NCBI GenBank assembly: GCA_023053545.1
Contig: JAKZAN010000007.1
Coordinates: 1,550,001-1,614,000 of the forward strand
Length of the DNA stretch: 64,000 bases
Reading direction: 5' to 3'
From: Lepidurus packardi
Taxonomy: Eukaryota > Arthropoda > Branchiopoda > Notostraca > Triopsidae
Positions 33,730 to 45,500 of the stretch are shown in pieces (positions within the stretch are counted from its first letter, which is position 1; the number at the start of each line of letters is the position of its first letter). A program made the translations under genes and the position numbers. Under the pieces are notes generated by a model that did not search any database, had not been told where the DNA came from, and saw only the letters and a program-made list of their open reading frames with translations.

Positions 33730-36700
33730 ATGTATTCCCCATGGAGGTGGTGTTGGTGTATTTGCGTTTCCAGTTGGTGTTATCTGTTCTTGTTGATAAA
33801 TATCGCAACAGGTAAAAGAAAAAGAAAAAGTTTAAAATCATTAGGGATTCAGTTGAGAGAAGGGGCTGACACAAACTTCTAATGGGTCTTGGGGCTGGGT
33901 TTCACTGTGAATCCTACAACTAGGTGCCGGTGCGGATGAACAACCTGTGTTTTTGCTGCCGATTGGGAATCAGACCGTTGCTGTGGGACGTGATGCCACT
34001 TTTGTTTGCGTAATTGACCGACTAGGAGAATATAAAGTAAGCAGTGATGTCTTGGGAGTAGTTATTTCATCTTGGATGAGGAGAGTATTTGCACTGGGCG
34101 GGTTTACCAAAGGAGGAGCCCAATTCCGGGTTAGGGGGGGGGGGGGGGGAAGCTTTATAAAATGTGTTTGCCGTAATGGAAGTGAACCTTCTCTGTCATG
34201 CAATTTGGAGAAGAAGCACCTGGTATCTTGGGTTACCAAACCACAAAATGAAGGCTTCAAACACAGTAAAGAGAAGTATAGTGTAGTACGAGACAGAAAA
34301 GAGATTCGTCCGAGAGCCAGTTAAGCGGAAGGAAAAGGCAAACTTGCCCAAGTGGCTCTTTTATATATTTTCTCTTTGGGCAACGACATGTTTGACTTGT
34401 GTCGCTTATGAACTCGGAACGCCAAGTCAAACTTTCCGTTTACAATCTTTTTTATTTATTTAAGAAAAGAAGTTAGTATGCCTCCGGGTTGAATGGTATG
34501 GGCTCGTCTTTCGGCTCAGTATGCGAAAAGAAAATTGTTAGACGTAGGGAAGTAGCAAAAATGACAGGCGTGAAAAGTGAGTACGAGGTAGAGAAGATTA
34601 ATGGTTAAAAGATAGTTATCCTTTTCATTTTACGTAAAATCTTATTGGTATCGAACTGCAAGTAGAAGCTCGTTTTTTTTTACGTTTTTCTATAGGTGGC
34701 GTGGATCAAGTATGATACCAAGGCTGTGCTGAGCATGCAACGGAATTTGGTCAGTCGAGATCCTCGACTGAGTATCGCCTTCAATGATCAAAACACGTGG
34801 ACGCTGACGATTAGGCAAGTGTTGGAACACGACGCCGGTATCTACGCCTGTCAAACCAGCACTGTCCCACCTCGCAACCAGGTATGTTTCCTATTGATAA
34901 GGATATTACTTTTCTGGACACTGGCACCACTTGGTCCCAAATTGTACAAGAGACGCTGAGAAGAAAGGCAGTGTCCAACTTCAGATGTGTGTGTGGAAAA
35001 GAGGATTATAAGGCTGGGTTGGTAACCCTCGGAATCTTATGACAGCATGCTATATCCTCTTTTCCAACAACTGGAGGGTGGACAGCGAGCGTCCAACAGC
35101 GAGACAAGACTTGCCTTATTATTAGTTTGTCAGATAAACGAGTCAAGCATGGGTGTCGTATGCCTTTTGCTTTGCAATCCCTCTAAAGTCCTGTATATAT
35201 ATATTGCCTTGTTGGTCGCCTGGAAATTTAAGCTTCTCTTTTTTTTTATCTGTAAAGGCAATTTTATTTCTCTTTCTTGTTGCTCTGGAGGCAGGCAAAG
35301 GGGCTTTTGATACTACAATAGTAGTTTTGACAAGCTGGTATAAGCATGGTCAAATTTGGTGGGGTTTTTCTTTTTTTATAGTTCCAGCTGCGAGCTTTCG
35401 TTAGTATTCGTGATTCGTTGCCTTCTTCAGTTCGGAGGTTCAGTAGTCGAGTTCTATGTACTATACTATTGTGGTGTAGCAAGTCGAAAAGGAAGCCTGT
35501 GTCAAGTGGCGAGGTTTTGTGTAGCAGCGTAGGTGCATATGTTTGCCAGGGGAACAAACGTGCACCGAGTTTTAATAAGCTTTCGAGTAGTATATACGGT
35601 GCTTGAACTTGTAAAGGGGGGTTATAGGGATTGGGGATGGTGGTGGCTGTATATAGCTGTAGCTTACAGTTATACATGTGGCTGCATCTTGTAGTAATGC
35701 TTTTTATTATAGTCTGAGTTGGTACGAGTATGGATCCAGCAGGAAACTTGAGCTAAAAGCTAATAATGTTTCGTTAAGAATGGTTAAAATTCATTGTAGA
35801 CATTTTAGTTTCAACCTGACGGATTCCTCAATAGCGTTGAGATGTCGGCAGTAACAGACTAAAGCAGATGCATGTCAGGCAAAACAGTCATAGTCCTCGA
35901 GGACAGGGTTAGTACCCTTGTTGCTGAAATTGAAAACTGCTCCCTTTTACCTCTTTTCTTGCGGAAATGAAAGATGCAATCGGAGTTTCCTGCCACAGCC
36001 TCCCCCCTGTACCCCCCCCCCTCCCTTTGCTCGGCGTTGCCGTCTCGTTGCAATGGTCTAATCCTCATATCTTTATACCACCAAAACATATCAGTCTCCT
36101 GAGCGGGTGTTTTTGGCCCACGTCAATCGATAGTAGTATAGTGCGGAGTAAAAGGAGCGACTTTTAATTCTACGTTTTATTATTATAATTTTTTAAGTAA
36201 TGGCAACGGTTACGTTCATTTTTGTAATGGGCTTCAGCACCCTAGCCGTTTCTGGGGTTTGTGTATGCATGTAGGTACGTACGGTTCCCTATTGTTCTAT
36301 CAAATCTTAACGAGTAAGCTAAGAAAAGACTATAGGGTATTTTTTTGGTCCTTCTAGATGTCTGTCTGTTGGGTGACAGCGGAATGAGATGGGGTTAAAA
36401 GACTGGAAGAAGAGGGTGCCAAATGTGCTCTGGAATCAAAAGACTAATGTGTAAATCTGGCAATTTCGAGTAATGCAGGGTAGAGCTCGTAGGACAGGGA
36501 TATTCCTTTCTTTTTTCTTGCCCCTTTTATGATTTTTTGTTCCTGGTGCTCGAATAAGACTGAGACGACGAAAGAGGACAACATACCAACTTCGGTGAAG
36601 ACCAAGACAACCCCCTTCTGCCCATCCCCCGTCATTTTTTTCCCGTCACCATCTTGTGCGACACTATGGGTTCCGCTGGGCGTTGATAATAGCAGAAGAA

Positions 36701-38430
36701 GCTGTCGCTTATTGACTCTTGTAAAGCCTTTTTCCCACTTTCTGTCACACACGGGGCTGACACTTTCACGGTCCACAAATTGGGGACGACAGCGGATTGA
36801 AAATCACAGAAGACGCGTAAACAAGCTTTCTTGGTTCCATGTCACCTTCTATGACGCCTCTTTTAACGCCCCCAAAAGGTGAAGCCGTATTCGTCAGCTC
36901 TTCCCGCAGAAACGTTTCAGCTTCTTCGGGAAAGATGAGAATAGTAGAGATGGAGGAGCGAGATTTGGAAGCTGTTCCTTTAGCATTTTTTGGAGTTGGT
37001 TCCGGACTAAAATATTTTTACTTGAATTGAAGAACAATGCTAAGCAATTAGTAGCGTTTGGCATACTTTGCATAGAACGCTAGAGTGGCTGTTGCATCTG
37101 GTGCCTGCTCGCGTCGACTTTCCAATTAGTAGCAAACGAGGACAGGAGGCTTGCAATGTCTTGCATAAATTAAAGCAAAGGAAACCGAGAAACGGTGCTC
37201 CTTGTTTTCGGCATTCCACAACTGAACTCAACTACTGCGACAGGCACCCCAAACATACACTCAACTTGTTAAGTTATTGCATTAGGCTGCATTATGAAAG
37301 ATTAATTAATTGACAGAACTTGGGTCTTCTTTTTTCTTCCCTCCGGCTTGACGATCCTACCAACAGTTTGGGTACTTGGAAGTTCTGGTACCGCCGGATA
37401 TCTTGGATAATGAGACATCTACGGATCAGAAAGTACTCGAAGGGCAAAACGTCACATTGCGATGCCGTGCGAGGGGTAGGCCTACTCCAAAAGTGACGTG
37501 GAAAAGAGAAGACGGGACAGCATTAGGAGGAATTCGGACTTCAGCTGGAGCTAATATGGTGCGATGGGAAGCCGGCGATTTGGCCCTAACACGGATTCAT
37601 CGATCAGACGCTGGTGCCTTTCTTTGTGAGGCGCGTAATGGTGTACCGCCTACAGTCAGCAAACGCATTGTCGTTCAAGTTTTGTGTAAGTTAATTTTTT
37701 AAGAATGTTGTTTCCCTGAGACAATTCAAACTCTTAATTCACCTGTTGACATTCCGTAGTTGCCCCTCGCATCAAAGTTACAAATCTACTTGTGGTAGCA
37801 CCCTTGGAGAGTGCAGTTGCTTTAGAATGTGTAATTGAATCTTTTCCGCCTCCTCAAGCGTTCTGGCGACGGAGCACAGGTATACAAACAAAGTTTGAAA
37901 TTTTTTTTCCCTTGGTGGGAGGGTGAGCAAATCCAGCTGAAAGAGGATTCCTTATGTGGTTGATACCCGTGAGTGATACCCCTAATTGAATATCAGGTGA
38001 AGTGATGGGAATGGATGAAGGACATGCTGTGGATTATGTGACTGTATCGGAGCAAAGCAAAAGATTGCTATTGTATATTGATGCGCTAAGTGCCCAAGAC
38101 TTAGGAGGCTATGTTTGCGTCGCTGCCAACGAATTGGGAACTGCCGAAGGTGCTATTAGGATACATGGTAATTCTCCCTCGTTGCTACGACTCAAGAAAT
38201 AGAAATAATCTTTTTGGGGGGGAACGCTTTATTGTATAGAGTTGCTGCCGCCGTCGACGGAAGCTCTGCTGAAAATTACCCGGGGACATCCTAGCACTTC
38301 CACGACGACACAGCACAGACTGACAACCGTTTCCAAGCTCAAGCATGGCAATGCCAAGATTTATACGACTCTCGCGACAGACGAAACGCCTGATCCTACC
38401 ATCACCGTAACCAATAACTATACATTTTAA
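33730..38430 (+). CDS. DIP/lachesin-type three-Ig protein, copy 1
   Basis: Exons 33730-33811, 33924-34036, 34696-34881, 37367-37685, 37760-37879, 37997-38167 and 38240-38430 join in frame to 393 residues. Exon 1 is a signal peptide rich in tryptophan and cysteine. Ig domain 1 carries ATFVCVIDRLGEYKVAWIK and GIYACQTSTVPPRNQ; then FGYLEVLVPPDIL opens Ig domain 2 (VTLRCRARGRPTPKVTWKRE, GAFLCEARNGVPP); Ig domain 3 has ALECVIESFPPPQAFWRR and GGYVCVAANELG. The VPPDI linker and this spacing are typical of lachesin and the Dpr-interacting proteins, surface adhesion molecules of neurons and glia. N-glycosylation sites (NQT, NVT) are present. This copy ends in a threonine-rich tail without a hydrophobic anchor, unlike its neighbour; an alternative last exon may exist at 38463. 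Intron 3 is 2485 bases long, the rest are short or moderate. Confidence 0.88.
34133..34149 (+). repeat. Poly-G run
   Basis: About 16 consecutive G inside an intron of DIP copy 1. Length is likely to be unreliable in assembly. Confidence 0.8.
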
Positions 38431-39241
38431 GCAGTTCGAGATCATAAAATTTAGTTTCACAGGAATTGATTACTATAGCGACTTGGCAAGTGTCTTCTTC
38501 GAAGGCTGTAGCACTTGTCCGTGCGCAGTGGTTCTTGTGCTGGTCTGTAGTGTCACTTGGTTGCATGAAATTACTTTGGTGCTTGCGAGGTTGCTAATAA
38601 GGAGTTGTATAGAATCTCTGAGTTATGCCTGCAAGAAGAGAGAAAAAAAACAGCGGACCAGAAGGTTAATCAGACCTTAAGGTCTGTTGTTGAAAGCTCA
38701 TTTGTCATGGTATGTACTTCTTTTTGGCTTGAGTCAGAATTCTTTTTTTTTACTTTTTCTGTTGTAATCCCCCTCCCTAAAAGCCACCCCCTCCTCCGTT
38801 TCATATACGGTTTTTGGTGCCGTTTGTCATGTAAAAGAGAAGTAAGAAAAGACGCTGTTGAAGCAGCCTTGGAGTTCGGTTTAGTTGAGAATCGATGAAG
38901 ACCGTGCCATGTATTGCCATTGCATGATGAGAACTTCGCCATTGAACGATTTTCGAGAGAAGCACGTAACTGAAGGGAACGATTCTTCCAATTTCAGGGA
39001 GAGGAGGCAGAATGGAGTCAAATAGGTTGCAGGGTAAGGGCGGTGGTAGATAAGAAGTGACCTTATGTACAAAACATGGAGGGTTCTTGGGAACTTGATG
39101 CTTTCGTGGCTTCTATTCTCCCCCACCCGACGTCTTCGTTCGCTTTTTATGGACTTTCTCACACACAAGCCTTCCAATTCCATAAGCCTTCGCAATAACC
39201 CTCGGGCGAGTTACCATCTTCCTTTAATGGAATTAGCATAA
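38431..39241. other. Spacer between the tail-to-tail DIP genes
   Basis: No gene of its own is recognised. The first part (38463-38600) holds a possible alternative 3' exon for DIP copy 1; the rest holds the 3' ends of both genes. Confidence 0.45.
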
Positions 39242-42200
39242 CTAGCATCCACACTCCATACTTGTTGTCCCAAAAAGTGCTAAACCGATTAAGAGAACAC
39301 ACAACCAACATGATTCAAATTGAGGGGCGGCGTCGGAAGTCCGGGAAGTGGGTCCGGGACGTAGCCGGAATGTCGAGTCTGGTCGAGTGGCCATCAGCGC
39401 TGTAGTATCGCCAGAAGTGGCCCATATTTTTTGCGTCACTTCTTCTACCATCTCGCGAGAATCTTCGTCTTCGTCTTCGTGGTCTTTCCAAGCTGTTGAA
39501 ACTTCTCGCACAGGTATCTTGATTTCTATTCAAAACGATAAACGATTAATTAAATCTTTGTTTGCAAGCTAACCAAAGATAGCTTTGTTCGTCTCACAGG
39601 ATCCAGGACGTACCGTATACGCGTACGACGCCTTCTGCATCGCCAATTGAGTTTTTCGACGAACATCGGTACGCGCCAAAGTCGTGAGAGGACGTTAGTC
39701 GCAAGTGCAATCGCAAACGGCTTGTATAGGCGTTAATCTCTGTTTCTTCCATTCTGTATTTATCGCTGGAGATAATAATCTCGCCTATAATGGTAAGACA
39801 ATTAATTGAGTTAAAAAGTAACTAAAACTTTTTATAATCTAGTAAACCTGTGTCTCGGGACCAGTAATTGATGGGGCGTGGCGAGGCTTCCACAAAGCAT
39901 TCTAGTGTAACATTGGTACCTAAAGGTGATCCCACAAGTTGACTAGGAACTTGTATGGTTGGGTAAACTAACAAAAAGGCCAAAACATATATGAAGATTA
40001 ATGTCAGAGCCACGCTTTTATGTATAGGTTATCCTTACAGTGCACATTTACGACTACTCTTCTGCTTACAGGAGGAGGAACGCCGTTAGCAGCGATGCAT
40101 AGAAAACTGCCGATTTCCGACCTCGTTATTTTATTCAGAATGAGCGTTTCTCCCTCATAACTCGTAACTGGGAAAGGGTTTTAAATACATTAAAATTCAG
40201 TTTAATTTTCCCTGGTCTTTTTCTATCAATTATACCTCTATTTTTAGGACTACCAGTTGAACGTACTATGATATCTTGTCCGTCCTCGCGTCTCCAAATG
40301 ACTCGAGGCTGTGGTACTCCTCTTGCTCGGCAACTCAGCCTAGCTGAACCGCCTTCCGGGACCAACACTTCACCTGCGCCGTCCTCGGCTATGATATCTG
40401 GGGGAATCACTACTTCTAGGAAGCCTGTCTGAAATATTCAGCAAGGGAAGCTTTTGTTATAGTCACCTTTTTCATATTTGTATGGGGCAATGTTAGATAA
40501 AAGCTTTGGGGGATTTCAGTTTAGCCAGACTGGAATTTTCTTCGTCTGCAACTTTCATAACTCGTTTAGAAGCGAGACTAATTTAATAAGGGAAAGCGAT
40601 TGTTTGTTAGTTTTGTTGAATCCTTACTGCCAAATGCAAATTTGGATGGTAGGTCTGTTTTTCTATTTTTATTTTTTAATCTCCTTGGCTGTCGCGTGTT
40701 TCGCGTGACTTTCCACCGTTGCCTTGATTTATTTACCTGGCTTCTCATGGGATCTGTATTAATAACGCACATATAAGGACCTCTGTCGCTTCTTCGCACG
40801 TCTCGGATCTGAAGAGTCCATGTATGCAAGTCCGAATGGAGTACGGAAAGTCTGGCATTGTTCGTCAACACGCGATCGTGGACGGCCAATACACCCTTGT
40901 TGTCTGCTTTGATCCAAGCCACCTACAGAGATAAAAGAACCAAAAGAACGCGTGATTGAAGAAAGCAGAGGAAAACGGAGAGCATAAAAACAAGGACATC
41001 GTAAGAGAGACAAGGGAAGGAGTTATGATGGTAGCTAAATGGAGGGGAACAGGAGAAGATGCAATCCTTTCTTGACGATGAATCAGTAGAGACTCTCTGC
41101 TTTGTTCTTTGGTACTTAAGGAGAAGAAGAAGGCGAAGCTAATGGTAAAGAGGTTAATCATATTAGTAGCGTAAATAACTTACTCGATGTGGACCCAGGT
41201 GCCTCACTACGCATGTGAAAGAAGCATCCCGACCTTGCGCTACCGTGACGTTTTCCAAAGGTGTTACGAACTCGGGCTCGGGGTAATTTCCTGAAAACAA
41301 CCATTTTTCTTTAGATTTAGTTGAACAAAAATTACTCTCCTAATAACATTCATGCTATTAATGCTTTTGTATTGTATTTGCTTATCCCCATTCACTTATA
41401 TACCCCGTTCGGAGTATTTCCCTTTTCAGTTCACAGTATACTGCTTACCTACTAGTGTGTGTTTCTTTAAAAAAGATTAGTATTCTTGGTTTCCGTGATG
41501 GTATCCGATTTAATTTAAGTAGAAAACTCGTGTGGATCAATTGAGTTGCTAGGCTTGTTTTTAAGTATTTTAAAGAAAAATTTCACTTAAAAGCCAAGGA
41601 ACAGGAAATAGTGGGCGGGTGTGGTATACTTATCAAGTGCCACACACAGAATTTTTTTTAAAAAACAAACCTAGCTAAGTGAAATGTAATTCAGTTGGTC
41701 CCTAATGTGATCCTACTAAAGTTTAGAGTAGAAAGCTAGGCCAGGATCTTGTCAAGGATTTGGCTGTTCCTTTCTGATCCGCAAAAATGAGACTTCACGG
41801 TAGAGCGGTTTTAGTAGAAACCTGGGAAAGCCTTGGTCTTGTTGCAGGAGGAGCTTTGCCCCCAAATTACAAACCAACCTGCCTTCGCATGGGACGTGGT
41901 TGTTGCAACGTTCTCCTGCATAGAATCCGAGAGCTGGACTGCGCCTTGCTTTAGATACCTCATTTTGGATCTTTTTCACTCGGGTGCAGCTATAAGACGT
42001 TTTAAGGCTCAAGTTCGTCCAGTCAAGCGTCATGTCCACGGGATCCGCCCCCTCGACGTAGCCTCCCTCGTAGGAAAACGAGGCGAACTGCCCCGGTGTT
42101 TTCAAAAGAAAACACGAAAAGGGGAGACTATGGAATGGAGTTTGAGAAAGAAATAGCAAATAGCGCAATAAGGAAGAGATAAAACGTACTGCCTTTTATA

Positions 42201-42585
42201 CTGATCTCGCCCAGGCTCTCTTCTGTGAAAGAGCTATGAGTGTGGGACTCGGAAGAAAGAGAGCAGCTCATTACTTCCGCTCACTTGCCTCCGCAATCCC
42301 GCCTGCCCGACTTGGAACGATGGCCACTTTGCACCGGCTGGACACTAGAAACGGGAGTAAGATGACCCGAGCCGACTATTTTTTTGCGCATCCCTGACGA
42401 AGTGACTTGTAATGCAATTTTAACTCGCTCATTTGTGTGATTCATGGAAGACCGCGGGAGCTTTGATGGTTATTAACAATACAAAGATTTGGCGTGGGAA
42501 GTAAAAGCTTATAGTAATCACCTGTAGGCTGCTGTGAAACTGTCGTTGTCAGTAACAATGCCGCAGTGCACCAACGCAGGGCCAT
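39242..42585 (-). CDS. DIP/lachesin-type three-Ig protein, copy 2
   Basis: Minus-strand exons 42585-42522, 41290-41184, 40922-40737, 40428-40236, 40167-40039, 39967-39848, 39784-39614 and 39525-39242 join in frame to 417 residues. Exon 1 is a signal peptide (MALRWCTAALLLTTTVS); an in-frame ATG at 42687 would extend it. Ig domain 1 has ASFTCVVRHLGPHRVAWIKA and GPYMCVINTDPMRSQ, Ig domain 2 TGFLEVVIPPDIIAED and ARLSCRARGVPQPRVIWRRE, Ig domain 3 NVTLECFVEASPRPINYW and GAYRCSSKNSIGDAEG. The tail is acidic then hydrophobic at the very end (CWLCVLLIGLALFG), as expected for a GPI-anchor signal. The exons of 186, 120 and 171 bases are identical in length to those of copy 1, so the two are inverted duplicates. 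Here the Ig 2 exon is split by one extra intron of 68 bases (40235-40168). Confidence 0.88.
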
Positions 42586-45500
42586 GCTAGAAGCCAAATT
42601 CTGGGAAAGAAGACACAAGAAAAGGGAGAAAAACAAGACAGTTAGATTGTAGATCTGGACGCTTGGAATGTATGGTCTGTGTCCCACTATTACTGAATGT
42701 ATGGTCTGTGTCCCACTAGTCCCTTTACTTCGGTCTTTGTCTCTCCCGTCGCAGTGATAGGGAAAGATGGATTAGAGGCTCCGTTAAAAGGGGGTTAAAA
42801 GCTTGAGGGAAAAACACGAGTGCAAGTAGATTAGCTATGGGGTTATGCTCCATAACATCTACATTTAGTGACGTAGTGCTAAAAGCACATCCTTAGTGTA
42901 CACGAGTTGAAGGGGATATAAAACCTTGTCCTAATCATTAAGAATTCTCCTGTTCGCTCACCCGAAACGGCAAGCTTGGAGACATGCATCTCGGGTACAT
43001 ATAAGTACGTAATGCCTAACAGTGAAAGATCTCTGTATTGAGGAAGGAAACCTAGTCACGTGTTAACGCTTTTCCATGAAGATGTCCAAGCTTCCCTATT
43101 CTTTCGTGGCCCGTTAGTAATTCAATTTACTACTCGCTTTGCTTGCCCCCCAACCAAAACTTTCGGCTACGTCAGCCGGTTCTTAGCCAGGATCAGCGAG
43201 GGTTGTTGGAAACACTGTGGACAGTCTTTTCAGATTTTCTTGTTCCCTTTTATGTCTTTTTTATGTGAAAGAACAAAAGGCCGAAGCACCAATCTTCCGG
43301 TTGTGTGTATTTCCGAAGTTAGACGAGTACTGTAGGTTTGAACTTTTTACCTGGCCAAAATTCCAATTCCCTGTCACGTCCCAATTATGGGGTACACATT
43401 TGATTAACTCACACGAGTTTACCCTTTCAGCTCGCTAGGCTTGCTTTGTGGGACCTGGGAGGTATACACCCGCAACTTCAAAACGACAAATATTAAACCA
43501 ACACGAGGTTGCCATACTCCCCTTCACCCTTTACCCACCCCCCAGAAACGTTCGTCTTGTTGCTGTTCGCCTTCGTGCCTTCCTCTTCCTCCCAGTAATG
43601 CAAACCATAACAACGAAACGAAGTTAAAGTTTTTGTCAGAGCGAAAAGCGAGACCAAGTCAAAACACTTTCTTTAAGACTTGATAATTTTCATCCTTGAG
43701 GCTGTTGCAAAACTAAAGCTGCCAAAAAGCGTTCGGAATATTGTTAAGCTCCCTTATCTTCAGTCTTATTGCTTGAGCCAAGGCGACGTACGAGAACTGT
43801 ATGTATTCTGTGATATTTGCTTTGCTTATTTGATTTGCTTATTGGATCGACCTGTTATAAACTTTGAAGTAATAACGCGTCTGAAGCAGGAAGAATTGAT
43901 CTGGAGTGCCCCGAGAAAGGGGAGGGGGGTGCGATTAAGAACTTTCTTCGGTCTTTCTATGATTTTGACGCACTTATGGTCGTATTAGAATGCATAGTGT
44001 AGGGGTAGAGAAAAAGAAGTTTCCTTCCATTTCGGGTTCACGACAACTTGAGAAAGGGTTTATGGCCAAAAAGCGTGCGATGGGCGTTAGGTTTAGTACG
44101 CTCATTTTCTGCATGCAAGGAAGGCATGTAGTTTCAGGCAGGGACGACGAGTTGTGGCAGAATTGTCTCTGGAGAGTCCTTCGGGCCGGGACTGAGTTTC
44201 TACTCGTTGTATAAGACAAGGTTCTGTCCCTGTGCATCGCTCCCGCAGGTCTTGTCAACTCCGCACACACGAGATGACAAGAATCCAACCCTTTTAGCGA
44301 CCAAGCCTTGAATGACTCCTTCGAGACAAGTTGCTTTGCTATAACCTCCGCTCACACGTGAGTCCCAACCAAGACATAATCGTCACTTTCATGCTCATGT
44401 CGAGCAAGAACGCTTTAAAAAAGAGAAGCAATAGAACACGAACCTTTACCAGCGCCACAAGAAAAGCTTCCATTCTGGTGACAGCGTTGTCTATGACTTC
44501 CGCCAGGTGTCCAAGTTTTCAATAAACTACTATATTTTGACTTTTAGTTATGAGGAAAGGGGTCCAAGCTGCTAGGATTCAAGCCATAATTCGTGCATTA
44601 TAACAACGTTGGGGTGCGGTTTTTCCATGACGTTTATCTTTTTATTTCCACTTTTATTGTAAAGTGATGTGATGTGTGGCGGACTCGACACAAGGGTAGC
44701 CATTAGGAATGCAATAAGTGTGTCCAGGCATATCGCGTCCACTGTTTGGAAAAAGGCCAAGGCATTGTTACAAGAAAGAAAAGTTGAAAAAAGAAATGGC
44801 AGAGCAAAAGCTCGGGTTTAAGTAGAAGACCAGACCAGAAGCTGATACTTGGGCACATAAGAATGTCGGGTTAGCTCTGTTCCATTGATCCCTCTTGACT
44901 TTAGAGTCTCATCACCAGGCCCTCCCGCGATGGATGACAATGATTACCTTTGCCCCTTGCCACTACAAAGTTTTCTTTTCCCCTGACTTGTGCTCCGGGC
45001 GTCCCCATTATTTTATTTTCCACTGTCCAGCCAGCCGCCATATTCTTTTGCTCGAGTTTCTTTGAATTTCACTGTAAGCGTAACGCTATTCAATATATGA
45101 AGAGAAAAAAGGGGCTGGGGGATTATAGACCTGGGTGACAAATCAGGATGAAGTTTTGGGGTACCGAAATCTGAGCCGCCCACGTTCCTCCGGACATTCA
45201 TTTGAAAGTTTTTGGTCTTTCACGCAATGTACTACTCCTTTTACTGGGAAAAATACCGTAAAGGTCACCGTACACATCGGAAGTTTTTGGGGAAGTTCCT
45301 TCCCAGACCTTCCTTCTCGGTCTGGTCCCTAATGAAGAAGCGTGTAGGCGTTTTGTGGCTCTGAGACCCTAATCCCTTAGTCAAGGAAGAGGTTCCGGAA
45401 GCCATTTTACTTTTGAACAGAACGCGGTAAAAGTGGTAGGCGATTCTGATTGGCTGACGATTTAGAAAACTTCTTAGTAGATGGGGAAAGTCATGCTTAC

